Shown: one piece after another, positions 55,405 to 63,331 of the stretch
Layout of the letters: the number at the start of each line of letters is the position of its first letter
How positions within the stretch are numbered: the stretch's first letter is position 1
Translations under genes and position numbers: made by a program
NCBI RefSeq assembly: GCF_900564145.1
Contig: NZ_UOOB01000001.1
Span: 1,153,732 to 1,217,731, forward strand
Source: Comamonas sp. lk
GTDB taxonomy: Bacteria; Pseudomonadota; Gammaproteobacteria; Burkholderiales; Burkholderiaceae_C
Reading direction: 5' to 3'
Length of the DNA: 64,000 bases
The notes under the pieces: model-generated
Databases searched by the model: none
Told to the model about the DNA's origin: nothing
What the model saw: only the letters and a program-made list of their open reading frames with translations

Positions 55405-56763
55405 ATGGTCACGCAAAAGAGCTTCCCCCCTGCCGTCTCTGCGGCTTCCCATCAGCCCCTGGCCGAGCGCCTGCGTCCGCGCACGCTGGGCGAGGTGATA
55501 GGCCAGCAGCATGTGCTGGGCGAAGGCATGCCGCTGCGCCTGGCTTTCGAGTCGGGGCGTCCGCATAGCTGCATTCTCTGGGGGCCGCCGGGCGTGGGCA
55601 AAACCACGATTGCCCGGCTGATGGCCGATGCCTTTGATGCGCAGTTCATCTCCATGAGCGCCGTGCTGGGCGGGGTCAAGGACATTCGTGAAGCCGTGGA
55701 GCAGGCCCAGTCTGCCCGCGACGGTTTGATGCAGCAGCGCACCATCGTGTTTGTGGACGAGGTGCACCGCTTCAACAAAAGCCAGCAGGACGCTTTCTTG
55801 CCTCATGTGGAAAGCGGCCTGTTCACCTTTATCGGCGCGACCACGGAAAACCCCTCGTTCGAAGTCAATTCGGCCCTGCTCTCGCGCGCTGCGGTGTATG
55901 TGCTGCAAAGCCTGACGGCGGATGACTTGAAGCAAATAGTGGCTAAAGCCCAGGGCATACAAGCGGTTCCAGCTATAGAAGATGAAGCGCTTGACCGCCT
56001 GATTGCCTATGCCGATGGCGATGCGCGTCGCTTGCTGAACACGCTGGAGACGCTGGCCATCACCGCCGAGCAGGCCAAGCTGGGGCAGATCACCGATGCC
56101 TGGTTGCTCAAGGTGCTGGGCGAGCGCATGCGCCGCTACGACAAGGGGGGCGAACAGTTCTACGACACCATCAGCGCCTTGCACAAATCCGTGCGCGGCT
56201 CGGACCCCGATGCGGCCCTGTACTGGTTTTGCCGCATGCTCGACGGCGGAGCCGATCCGCGCTATCTGGCCCGGCGCATTGTGCGCATGGCCTGGGAGGA
56301 CATAGGCCTGGCCGATCCGCGGGCCATGCAGCTGTGCAACGACGCGGCCGCCACCTATGAGCGCCTGGGCAGCCCCGAGGGCGAGCTGGCGTTGGCACAG
56401 GCCGTGATCTATCTGGCCGTGGCGGCCAAGAGCAATGCCGGCTACATGGCCTACAACAAGGCCAAGGCGTTTGTGAAGACCGATGCCACCCGCCCCGTGC
56501 CCCTGCATTTGCGAAATGCACCGACCAAGCTGATGAAAGAGCTGGATTACGGCCGTGACTACCGCTACGCCCATAGCGAGGAGGGCGGTTTTGCGGCGGG
56601 CGAGAGCTATTTACCCGACGGGATGGAGGAGCCCGGTTTTTACGAACCCGTGCCGCGCGGGTTGGAGATCAAGATTGGCCAGAAGCTGGCCGAGCTGCGC
56701 ACCCGCAACGAGGCCGCACGCGAGGCAGGGGCGGCCGGCTCGCCTCGCACGGATGAGACATAA
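55405..56763 (+). CDS. rarA: Replication-associated recombination protein RarA (MgsA/WHIP-type AAA+ ATPase)
   Basis: This 452-residue AAA+ protein starts with PLAERLRPRTLGEVIGQQHVLGEG. It has Walker A GPPGVGKTT, Walker B IVFVDEVHRFNKSQQDAFLP, sensor ATTENPSFEVNSALLSR and the C-terminal tetramer domain ending EPVPRGLEIKI. It acts at stalled replication forks. The start is uncertain; ATG 55405 with GAGGGAG just upstream is used, and ATG 55336 is open. Bases 55937-55981 contain an in-frame copy of the dispersed palindromic repeat encoding VAKAQGIQAVPAIED in the lid region. Confidence 0.93.
   Translation: MVTQKSFPPAVSAASHQPLAERLRPRTLGEVIGQQHVLGEGMPLRLAFESGRPHSCILWGPPGVGKTTIARLMADAFDAQFISMSAVLGGVKDIREAVEQAQSARDGLMQQRTIVFVDEVHRFNKSQQDAFLPHVESGLFTFIGATTENPSFEVNSALLSRAAVYVLQSLTADDLKQIVAKAQGIQAVPAIEDEALDRLIAYADGDARRLLNTLETLAITAEQAKLGQITDAWLLKVLGERMRRYDKGGEQFYDTISALHKSVRGSDPDAALYWFCRMLDGGADPRYLARRIVRMAWEDIGLADPRAMQLCNDAAATYERLGSPEGELALAQAVIYLAVAAKSNAGYMAYNKAKAFVKTDATRPVPLHLRNAPTKLMKELDYGRDYRYAHSEEGGFAAGESYLPDGMEEPGFYEPVPRGLEIKIGQKLAELRTRNEAAREAGAAGSPRTDET
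55937..55981. repeat. Dispersed palindromic repeat inside rarA coding sequence
   Basis: Read on the minus strand it gives CTATAGCTGGAACCGCTTG, TATGCCC, then GGGCTTTAGCCACTATTT. This aligns to the intergenic copy at 43395-43439 with a one-base offset. It is in frame in rarA and has no stop. Confidence 0.65.
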
Positions 56764-57125
56764 GCCGCCTTGTAAAGCGAAACTTTGACGGCTGTCGCAA
56801 CACGGTCACTGCTGGCATGCTGCAATTTTTGATCTGCTCCTAGTGTTTTCCATGGCTTGATGCTGCAGTGCGCAACTAAGTCGCTGTATTCATTGGATTT
56901 GTGGAAATCGTGGCATTGCTGCGTCGCAGCAAGCGAGGCTCTTGCCACGGGAAACCCCGTCTCTGCACCGTGAGCACTGCTGCCTAGAATCGCGCCAACC
57001 TCTTGGCACAAGCGGCTCACAAAGCCGCGGCTGGCAGGAGGGGAGCCATGGCATCGCTGGCCCCGCCTTCGGGATGAGAGGCTTGCAGTGTCTCCGTCTT
57101 GGGGTTGAGGTAGGGGAGCGCGCTT
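56764..57125. other. Intergenic stretch upstream of livH
   Basis: No gene is supported in these 362 bases. It should contain the liv operon promoter. A purine-rich TTGAGGTAGGGGAG precedes the livH start and can serve as ribosome-binding site. No binding-protein gene (livK) is present. Confidence 0.55.
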
Positions 57126-58055
57126 ATGGATATCTTGCTGCAGCAGATCATCAATGGTCTGGTTCTGGGCAGCATGTACGCCTTGATAGCCTTGGGCTAC
57201 ACCATGGTGTACGGCATCATTCAGCTGATCAACTTCGCGCACGGTGAGGTGCTGATGGTGGGAGCTTTGACCAGTTGGAGCTGCATAGGCCTGATGCAGG
57301 AGGCCATGCCCAGCCTGCCAGGTTGGCTGATGCTTTTGCTGGCCACCATCATTGCCTGTGTGGTGGCGGCCTCGCTCAATTTCGTGATCGAGAAAGTCGC
57401 TTACCGCCCCTTGCGCAACAGCCCGCGCCTGGCGCCGCTGATCACCGCCATCGGCGTCTCCATCCTGCTGCAGACGCTGGCCATGATCATCTGGAAGCCC
57501 AACTACAAGGCCTATCCCACGCTGCTGTCCAGCACGCCTTATGAAATTGGCTCGGCAGTCATCACGCCCACGCAGATTCTGGTGCTGGGCGTAACGGCCG
57601 TGGCCCTGGCTTCGCTGATGTATCTGGTCAACTACACAAAATTGGGTCGCGCCATGCGGGCCACGGCCGAGAACCCGCGTGTGGCGGCGCTGATGGGCGT
57701 CAAACCCGACATGATCATTTCCGCCACCTTCATCATCGGTGCGGTGCTGGCAGCCATTGCCGGCATCATGTACGCCTCCAACTACGGTACGGCCCATCAC
57801 ACCATGGGTTTCCTGCCCGGCCTCAAGGCGTTCACGGCCGCGGTGTTCGGCGGCATCGGCAATCTGGCGGGCGCCGTGGTCGGCGGCCTGCTGCTGGGCC
57901 TGATCGAGTCGATTGGCTCCGGTTATATCGGCGATCTGACCGGTGGCGTGCTGGGCAGTCAGTACACCGATATTTTTGCCTTTGTCGTGCTCATCATCAT
58001 CCTCACGCTGCGCCCCTCGGGCCTGCTGGGTGAGCGTGTGGCCGATCGCGCATAA
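57126..58055 (+). CDS. livH: Branched-chain amino-acid ABC transporter permease LivH
   Basis: This 309-residue permease starts MDILLQQIINGLVLGSMYALIALGYTMVYGIIQLINFAHGE, a near-perfect LivH start. It has about eight TM helices and the cytoplasmic loop GRAMRATAENPRVAALMGV that contacts the ATPases. AVFGGIGNLAGAVVGGLLLG follows. It imports Leu/Ile/Val or related compounds with LivM, LivG and LivF. The livM ribosome-binding site overlaps its stop. Confidence 0.94.
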   Translation: MDILLQQIINGLVLGSMYALIALGYTMVYGIIQLINFAHGEVLMVGALTSWSCIGLMQEAMPSLPGWLMLLLATIIACVVAASLNFVIEKVAYRPLRNSPRLAPLITAIGVSILLQTLAMIIWKPNYKAYPTLLSSTPYEIGSAVITPTQILVLGVTAVALASLMYLVNYTKLGRAMRATAENPRVAALMGVKPDMIISATFIIGAVLAAIAGIMYASNYGTAHHTMGFLPGLKAFTAAVFGGIGNLAGAVVGGLLLGLIESIGSGYIGDLTGGVLGSQYTDIFAFVVLIIILTLRPSGLLGERVADRA

Positions 58056-58064
58056 GGAGTGGCC

Positions 58065-59144
58065 ATGAAGAACAACAAGACACTCCACTGGGTACTGGGC
58101 GGTATGGCCTTGCTGGTGCTGCCGCTGATACTGCAGTATTTTGGCAATGCCTGGGTGCGGATTGCCGACCTGGCCTTGCTGTATGTGATGCTGGCGCTGG
58201 GTCTCAATATCGTGGTGGGCTATGCGGGCCTGCTGGACCTAGGCTATGTGGCTTTCTACGCCGTGGGCGCCTATATGTTTGCCCTCATGGCCTCGCCGCA
58301 TCTGGGGGAGACTTTCGAGTGGTTCAGAAACATGTTCCCCGAGGGGCTGCACACGTCCATCTGGCTGGTGATTCCGCTGGGCATGCTGCTGGCGGCTTGC
58401 GCCGGGGTGCTTCTGGGCCTGCCGGTGCTGAGGTTGCGGGGCGATTACCTGGCCATCGTGACGCTGGGCTTTGGCGAGATCATTCGCATCTTCATGAACA
58501 ACCTGGATCAGCCGGTCAACATCACCAACGGCCCCAAAGGCCTGGCGCAGGTAGATTCGGTCAAGATCTTCGGCCTGGATCTGGGCAAGCACCAGGAAAT
58601 TTTCGGCTTTGATATTTCTTCGGTGACGCTGTACTACTACCTGTTTCTGGCGCTGGTGCTGATCACGATCCTGATCTGCTACCGCCTGCAGGATTCGCGC
58701 ATCGGCCGCGCCTGGATGGCGATTCGCGAGGACGAGATTGCCGCCAAGGCCATGGGCATCAATGTGCGCAATATGAAGCTGCTGGCCTTTGGCATGGGCG
58801 CATCGTTCGGTGGCGTGGCTGGTTCCATGTTTGGCGCCTTCCAGGGCTTTGTCTCGCCCGAGTCCTTCAGCCTGATGGAGTCGGTGATGATTGTGGCCAT
58901 GGTGGTGCTGGGCGGCCTGGGCCATATCCCTGGCGTGATTCTGGGTGCCGTGCTGCTGTCGGCTCTGCCCGAGGTGCTGCGCTATGTGGCCGGCCCCTTG
59001 CAGGAGATGACGGGCGGCCGCCTGGATGCCTCCATCCTGCGTCAGCTGCTGATCGCCCTGGCCATGATCGTCATCATGCTGATGCGCCCGCGCGGCCTGT
59101 GGCCCACGCCCGAGCATGGCAAGAACCTGACGCGTGCGTCCTGA
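58065..59144 (+). CDS. livM: Branched-chain amino-acid ABC transporter permease LivM
   Basis: This 359-residue permease has LivM blocks LNIVVGYAGLLDLGYVAFYAVGAY, LRLRGDYLAIVTLGFGEIIRI and GRAWMAIREDEIAAKAMGIN. ATG at 58065 follows AAGGAG by 6 bases; GTG at 58059 lies within the site. There are about nine TM helices. It is the second gene of the livHMGF operon. Confidence 0.94.
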   Translation: MKNNKTLHWVLGGMALLVLPLILQYFGNAWVRIADLALLYVMLALGLNIVVGYAGLLDLGYVAFYAVGAYMFALMASPHLGETFEWFRNMFPEGLHTSIWLVIPLGMLLAACAGVLLGLPVLRLRGDYLAIVTLGFGEIIRIFMNNLDQPVNITNGPKGLAQVDSVKIFGLDLGKHQEIFGFDISSVTLYYYLFLALVLITILICYRLQDSRIGRAWMAIREDEIAAKAMGINVRNMKLLAFGMGASFGGVAGSMFGAFQGFVSPESFSLMESVMIVAMVVLGGLGHIPGVILGAVLLSALPEVLRYVAGPLQEMTGGRLDASILRQLLIALAMIVIMLMRPRGLWPTPEHGKNLTRAS

Positions 59145-59170
59145 TCCAGAACCAAGGAATGGCAACCGAT

Positions 59171-59953
59171 ATGGCAGACAGCACGACTTCCACCGTCCTT
59201 GATGTGTCGGACATCTCCAAGCGCTTTGGCGGGCTGCAGGCCCTGTCCGGCGTGAGCATGAAGATTGAGCGCGGACAGGTTTACGGCCTGATAGGCCCCA
59301 ACGGCGCAGGCAAGACCACTTTTTTCAACGTCATCACCGGCCTCTACACGCCGGACAGCGGCAGGTTCGAGCTGGCTGGCAAGCCTTATGAGCCTACTGC
59401 CGTGCACAAGGTGGCCAGGGCCGGCATTGCCCGCACGTTTCAGAATATCCGCCTGTTTGCCGAAATGACGGCACTGGAGAACGTGATGGTGGGCCGCCAT
59501 GTGCGCACCCACTCGGGCCTGATAGGTGCCGTGCTGCGCACCAAGCGCTTCAAGGCCGAGGAGGCCGCGATCCGTGCAAGAGCGTATGAGCTGCTCGACT
59601 ATGTAGGCATTGGAAAATACGCAGACTTCAAGGCCCGCACTCTCTCGTACGGCGATCAGCGCCGCCTGGAGATTGCCCGCGCTCTGGCAACCGATCCCAA
59701 GCTGATTGCGCTGGACGAACCCGCGGCCGGCATGAATGCCACCGAGAAACTGCAGCTGCGCGAGCTGATCGACCGTATTCGCAACGACCAGCGCACCATC
59801 TTGCTGATCGAGCACGATGTGAAGTTGGTCATGGGCCTGTGCGACCGTGTCACGGTGCTGGACTACGGCAAGCCGATTGCCGAAGGCACGCCGGCACAGG
59901 TGCAGAAGAATGAAAAAGTGATTGAAGCCTATCTGGGCACCGGAGGGCATTGA
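59171..59953 (+). CDS. livG: Branched-chain amino-acid ABC transporter ATP-binding protein LivG
   Basis: This 260-residue ATPase has Walker A GPNGAGKTT. The LivG-specific segment GIARTFQNIRLFAEMTALENVMVGRH follows, then signature LSYGDQRRLEIARAL, Walker B LIALDEPAAGMN and the switch His in IEHDVKLVM. ATG at 59171 is used. ATG 59159 is possible, but AAGGA then directly abuts it. It overlaps no neighbour; livF starts 2 bases after its stop. Confidence 0.94.
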   Translation: MADSTTSTVLDVSDISKRFGGLQALSGVSMKIERGQVYGLIGPNGAGKTTFFNVITGLYTPDSGRFELAGKPYEPTAVHKVARAGIARTFQNIRLFAEMTALENVMVGRHVRTHSGLIGAVLRTKRFKAEEAAIRARAYELLDYVGIGKYADFKARTLSYGDQRRLEIARALATDPKLIALDEPAAGMNATEKLQLRELIDRIRNDQRTILLIEHDVKLVMGLCDRVTVLDYGKPIAEGTPAQVQKNEKVIEAYLGTGGH

Positions 59954-59955
59954 CT

Positions 59956-60720
59956 ATGCAAGAGCAAATCCAAGACAGACCGGTGGCCGTGACGGACAAA
60001 TCCGCGGGCCAGATACTGCTGGCCGTCAAAAATCTCAAGGTGGCCTATGGCGGCATCCAGGCCGTCAAAGGCGTGGACTTCGAGGTGCGCGAGGGCGAAC
60101 TGGTTTCGCTGATCGGCTCCAATGGTGCGGGCAAGACCACCACCATGAAGGCCGTGACGCGCGGCCTGCCCATGGCTGATGGCGAAATTCTGTATCTGGG
60201 CCAGAGCATCAAGAACAAGGGAGCCTGGGATCTGGTCAAGCAAGGTCTGGTCATGGTGCCCGAAGGTCGTGGCGTTTTTGCCCGCATGACCATCACCGAA
60301 AACCTGCTCATGGGCGCTTACACGCGCAATGACAAGGCCGGCATTCAGGCCGATATCGAGCGCATGTTCGGCATCTTCCCGCGTCTGAAGGAGCGCAAGG
60401 ATCAACTGGCAGGCACCATGTCCGGCGGCGAGCAGCAAATGCTGGCCATGGCGCGGGCGCTGATGAGTCAGCCCAAGGTCTTGCTGCTCGACGAGCCTTC
60501 CATGGGCCTGTCTCCCATCATGGTGGACAAGATTTTTGAAGTGGTGCGGGATGTGTATGCGCTGGGCGTGACCATGGTGCTGGTCGAGCAGAACGCCAGC
60601 CGCGCTCTGGCCGTTGCCGACCGGGGTTATGTGATGGAGTCCGGCACCATCACCATGACCGGCGAAGGCCAGACCTTGCTCAATGACCCCCGGGTTCGCG
60701 CTGCGTATCTGGGTGAGTGA
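59956..60720 (+). CDS. livF: Branched-chain amino-acid ABC transporter ATP-binding protein LivF
   Basis: This 254-residue ATPase has Walker A GSNGAGKTTT and the LivF block GLVMVPEGRGVFARMTITENLLMGAY. Signature MSGGEQQMLAMARAL and Walker B VLLLDEPSMGLSPIMV follow. ATG at 59956 is preceded by GGAGGG in the livG end. It is the last gene of the operon; a terminator follows at 60738. Confidence 0.95.
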   Translation: MQEQIQDRPVAVTDKSAGQILLAVKNLKVAYGGIQAVKGVDFEVREGELVSLIGSNGAGKTTTMKAVTRGLPMADGEILYLGQSIKNKGAWDLVKQGLVMVPEGRGVFARMTITENLLMGAYTRNDKAGIQADIERMFGIFPRLKERKDQLAGTMSGGEQQMLAMARALMSQPKVLLLDEPSMGLSPIMVDKIFEVVRDVYALGVTMVLVEQNASRALAVADRGYVMESGTITMTGEGQTLLNDPRVRAAYLGE

Positions 60721-60737
60721 GACTCTGGAAGCGAGGC

Positions 60738-60765
60738 AGAAAAGGCGCTCGAAGTCGCCTTTTCT
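60738..60765 (+). terminator. Terminator of the livHMGF operon
   Basis: AGAAAAGGCG (60738-60747) is the exact inverted partner of CGCCTTTTCT (60756-60765) around CTCGAAGT. It begins 17 bases after the livF stop. Confidence 0.8.
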
Positions 60766-61526
60766 AAGCAATTTCAGGGCCTCATTTCCGTCCTGAGTCG
60801 CTGAAATATTCCCCCAAAAATGCAAACATGACAAAAAAATGACGTTTCTTTGATGTTTTTGAAATGTTGTTATTGTTGTTAGTTGATTCGTTTTATTTCT
60901 TTATATGTGTTTTTTTGTATTTGTATATAAAAAAAAGAAATTTTTAGAATGAATTCGCGTGTGATTTGAATGGCCTCAGGCCTGCAATTCAGGTGATTGC
61001 AGGCGAAAAAAGCCCGATGGTTGCAGGAAGCCGCTGTGAAGCTGCGTGCGGGCCCTGGCGTTGCAGGTTCTAGGCCAGCATCCATGAGTAAGATCGTTGC
61101 CGTTTTTTGCTCCTGCTATTGGAGGATTTTGGCGGCCGCGCAGTGGCGCACGGCAGCTTGATACTGTGCTGTCTTGCGCTGTGAGAATGCCTGTGGCTGT
61201 GGCCTGTCAGGCGCGTGGCTGATCGGCCGTCCAGGCGGATCAGGTTCGAACATGGAGGAAGCGATCACATTCGCGGCGGCTGCGTCGTTTGCCGTGTCCT
61301 GCCCGGGTCAGTCGCGGGCCTAGGGGTTTTCTCTGACAGGTTTGTGCGAGCTTGGCACGGTGTATTTTATTTTTCGTGCGGCTTGAAGGGGTGTCTTTGA
61401 GGCGCGCTGAAACGCAAAAAGACTCAAGAGTACACTTCGCGTCATTCAAACCGGGAAGCCATGCCTGCACACCTTTGTGCCGTAGTGAGTCGCCTGGTTT
61501 TATTTTTTCCCCGGTAAGGAGCATTC
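60766..61526. other. Large intergenic region with an AT-rich island
   Basis: No convincing gene is found in these 761 bases. Bases 60825-60960 are strikingly AT-rich, with runs of T and A, against a GC-rich background. A perfect hairpin GCCTGCAAT-TCAGGTG-ATTGCAGGC lies at 60980-61004. A ribosome-binding site AAGGAG (61515-61520) precedes the DUF47 gene. It may hold promoters or a small RNA; neither can be confirmed here. Confidence 0.6.
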
Positions 61527-62174
61527 ATGCTGTTTGGCAAATTGTTGCCGCGCGAAGGCAATTTTTTCGAGATGTTCAATCAACATGCTGACCACATTGT
61601 TGATGCGGCGCACGCCTTCTCGCAGCTGGTAGCCAATTACAACGATCCCCATCTGCGTCAGAAATACAACGACGATGTGGATAACGCTGAGCGCGCGGCA
61701 GACAAGGTGACCCACGACGTCACCAAGCTGCTGCACAAGACTTTCATCACGCCGCTGGACCGCGAGCACATCCACTCGCTGATCAACACCATGGACGATG
61801 TGGCCGACCTGATTCAGGATTCGGCAGAGACCATGGCGCTGTACGACGTGCGTCATATGACGGAAGAAATCACGCGTCTGACGGATCTGTCCGTGCGCTG
61901 CTGCGAGCGCGTTCGTGATGCCGTGAAGATGCTGAATCGCATCTCAGATCCCGCCGTGGTGGAGGCTTCGACCAAGACCTGCGATGAGATCGACAGGCTG
62001 GAAAGCGATGCCGACCGCGTGATGCGTGCCGCCATGAGCAAGCTGTTCCGCGAAGAGCCCGATGTGCGTGAAGTGATCAAGCTCAAGGCGATTTACGAGC
62101 TACTGGAAACCATCACCGACCGCTGCGAAGACGTGGCCAATCTGATCGAGGGCATCGTCCTCGAGAATTCCTGA
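61527..62174 (+). CDS. DUF47 (PhoU-like) phosphate transport accessory protein
   Basis: This 215-residue all-helical protein matches DUF47: LPREGNFFEMFNQHADHIVDAA, the central HDVTKLLHKTFITPLDREHIHSL block and EEPDVREVIKLKAIYELLETITDRCEDVAN. The last block is the PhoU-like metal-binding signature. Such proteins modulate the Pit transporter encoded next door. ATG at 61527 follows AAGGAG. pit starts 19 bases after its stop. Confidence 0.92.
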   Translation: MLFGKLLPREGNFFEMFNQHADHIVDAAHAFSQLVANYNDPHLRQKYNDDVDNAERAADKVTHDVTKLLHKTFITPLDREHIHSLINTMDDVADLIQDSAETMALYDVRHMTEEITRLTDLSVRCCERVRDAVKMLNRISDPAVVEASTKTCDEIDRLESDADRVMRAAMSKLFREEPDVREVIKLKAIYELLETITDRCEDVANLIEGIVLENS

Positions 62175-62193
62175 TTCTCGCGGGAGCTGGAAA

Positions 62194-63204
62194 ATGGAAT
62201 CCGTACAAGCAGCCCTTTGGGTTGTGATCTTGTTGGTTGTGCTCGCCTTGCTGTTCGATTTCATGAACGGCTTTCACGACGCAGCCAACTCCATTGCTAC
62301 CGTGGTTTCCACGGGAGTGCTCAAGCCCACGCAAGCCGTGTTGTTTGCGGCTTTCTTCAATGTCGTCGCGATTTTTGTCTTCCACCTCAGTGTGGCGGCA
62401 ACCGTTGGCAAGGGCATTGTTCAACCCGGCATTGTGGATACCCATGTGGTGTTCGGTGCACTGGTGGGCGCCATCGCCTGGAACATCATCACCTGGATTT
62501 ACGGCATCCCCAGCAGCTCTTCGCATGCGCTGATCGGCGGTATCGTCGGTGCGGTGATTGCCAAGGCCGGTGCTGGTGCGCTGATCGCCAGCGGTATCTG
62601 GAAGACCGTGGCTTTCATCTTCGTCTCGCCTGTGCTGGGTTACCTGCTGGGCTCGTTGATGATGGTGCTGGTGGCCTGGGTTTGCCGCCGCGCAAGCCCC
62701 AATCGTGTGGACAAGTGGTTTCGTCGTCTGCAGCTGGTCTCGGCCGGCGCCTATAGCCTGGGTCACGGCGGCAATGATGCGCAAAAGACCATCGGCATCA
62801 TCTGGCTGCTGCTGATTGCGACCGGATACGCCAATGCGGCGGATGCCGAACCGCCCACCTGGACCATCATCAGCTGCTATCTGGCCATTGGTATGGGCAC
62901 GATGTTTGGCGGCTGGCGCATTGTCAAGACCATGGGTCAGAAGATCACCAAGCTCAAGCCTGTGGGCGGCTTCTGTGCCGAAAGCGGTGGTGCATTGACA
63001 CTGTTTCTGGCCACCTTCCTGGGCGTGCCGGTTTCGACTACCCACACCATCACGGGTGCCATCGTCGGTGTGGGCTCCACACAGCGTGCCAGTGCCGTGC
63101 GCTGGGGCGTGGCGGGCAATATCGTCTGGGCCTGGGTTCTGACGATTCCTGCCAGCGCTTTCGTGGCCTCCATTGCCTACTGGTTGAGCCTGCAACTGTT
63201 CTGA
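62194..63204 (+). CDS. pit: Low-affinity inorganic phosphate transporter Pit
   Basis: This 336-residue membrane protein has the two PiT signatures: FDFMNGFHDAANSIATVVSTGVL in the first half and the repeated GVPVSTTHTITGAIVGVGS in the second. YGIPSSSSHALIGGIVGAV and GHGGNDAQKTIGI also fit. It imports metal-phosphate with protons. It forms an operon with the DUF47 gene. A terminator follows at 63275. Confidence 0.95.
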   Translation: MESVQAALWVVILLVVLALLFDFMNGFHDAANSIATVVSTGVLKPTQAVLFAAFFNVVAIFVFHLSVAATVGKGIVQPGIVDTHVVFGALVGAIAWNIITWIYGIPSSSSHALIGGIVGAVIAKAGAGALIASGIWKTVAFIFVSPVLGYLLGSLMMVLVAWVCRRASPNRVDKWFRRLQLVSAGAYSLGHGGNDAQKTIGIIWLLLIATGYANAADAEPPTWTIISCYLAIGMGTMFGGWRIVKTMGQKITKLKPVGGFCAESGGALTLFLATFLGVPVSTTHTITGAIVGVGSTQRASAVRWGVAGNIVWAWVLTIPASAFVASIAYWLSLQLF

Positions 63205-63211
63205 TGAACTT

Positions 63212-63255
63212 TTAGATTGATAGCTGAAAGCGTAGATCTTTAAAGGGCTGCAGCT
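63212..63255. repeat. Dispersed palindromic repeat copy
   Basis: GATTGATAGCTGAAAGCGTA is followed by TTTAAAGGGCTGCAGC. It has diverged in its loop and second arm. It lies between pit and its terminator. Confidence 0.55.
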
Positions 63256-63274
63256 TGATCGGCTTGAAAAGATC

Positions 63275-63302
63275 AAAGGCTTCGCGAATGCGAAGCCTTT
63301 TT
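63275..63302. terminator. Terminator between pit and the EAL gene
   Basis: AAAGGCTTCGC-GAAT-GCGAAGCCTTT is a perfect stem with a T-run. It serves the convergent genes on both sides. Confidence 0.9.
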
Positions 63303-63331
63303 CATTGGGGCGCTGATTGAGGCCTGACCTG

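Noticed and set aside
60825..60960. The AT-rich island as an insertion-sequence remnant
   Set aside because: No transposase fragment, terminal inverted repeats or target duplication could be seen.
60879..61085. A 68-codon minus-strand frame in the AT-rich gap
   Set aside because: Composition is low-complexity (Ile/Lys/Phe-rich then unrelated), with no convincing ribosome-binding site or family.
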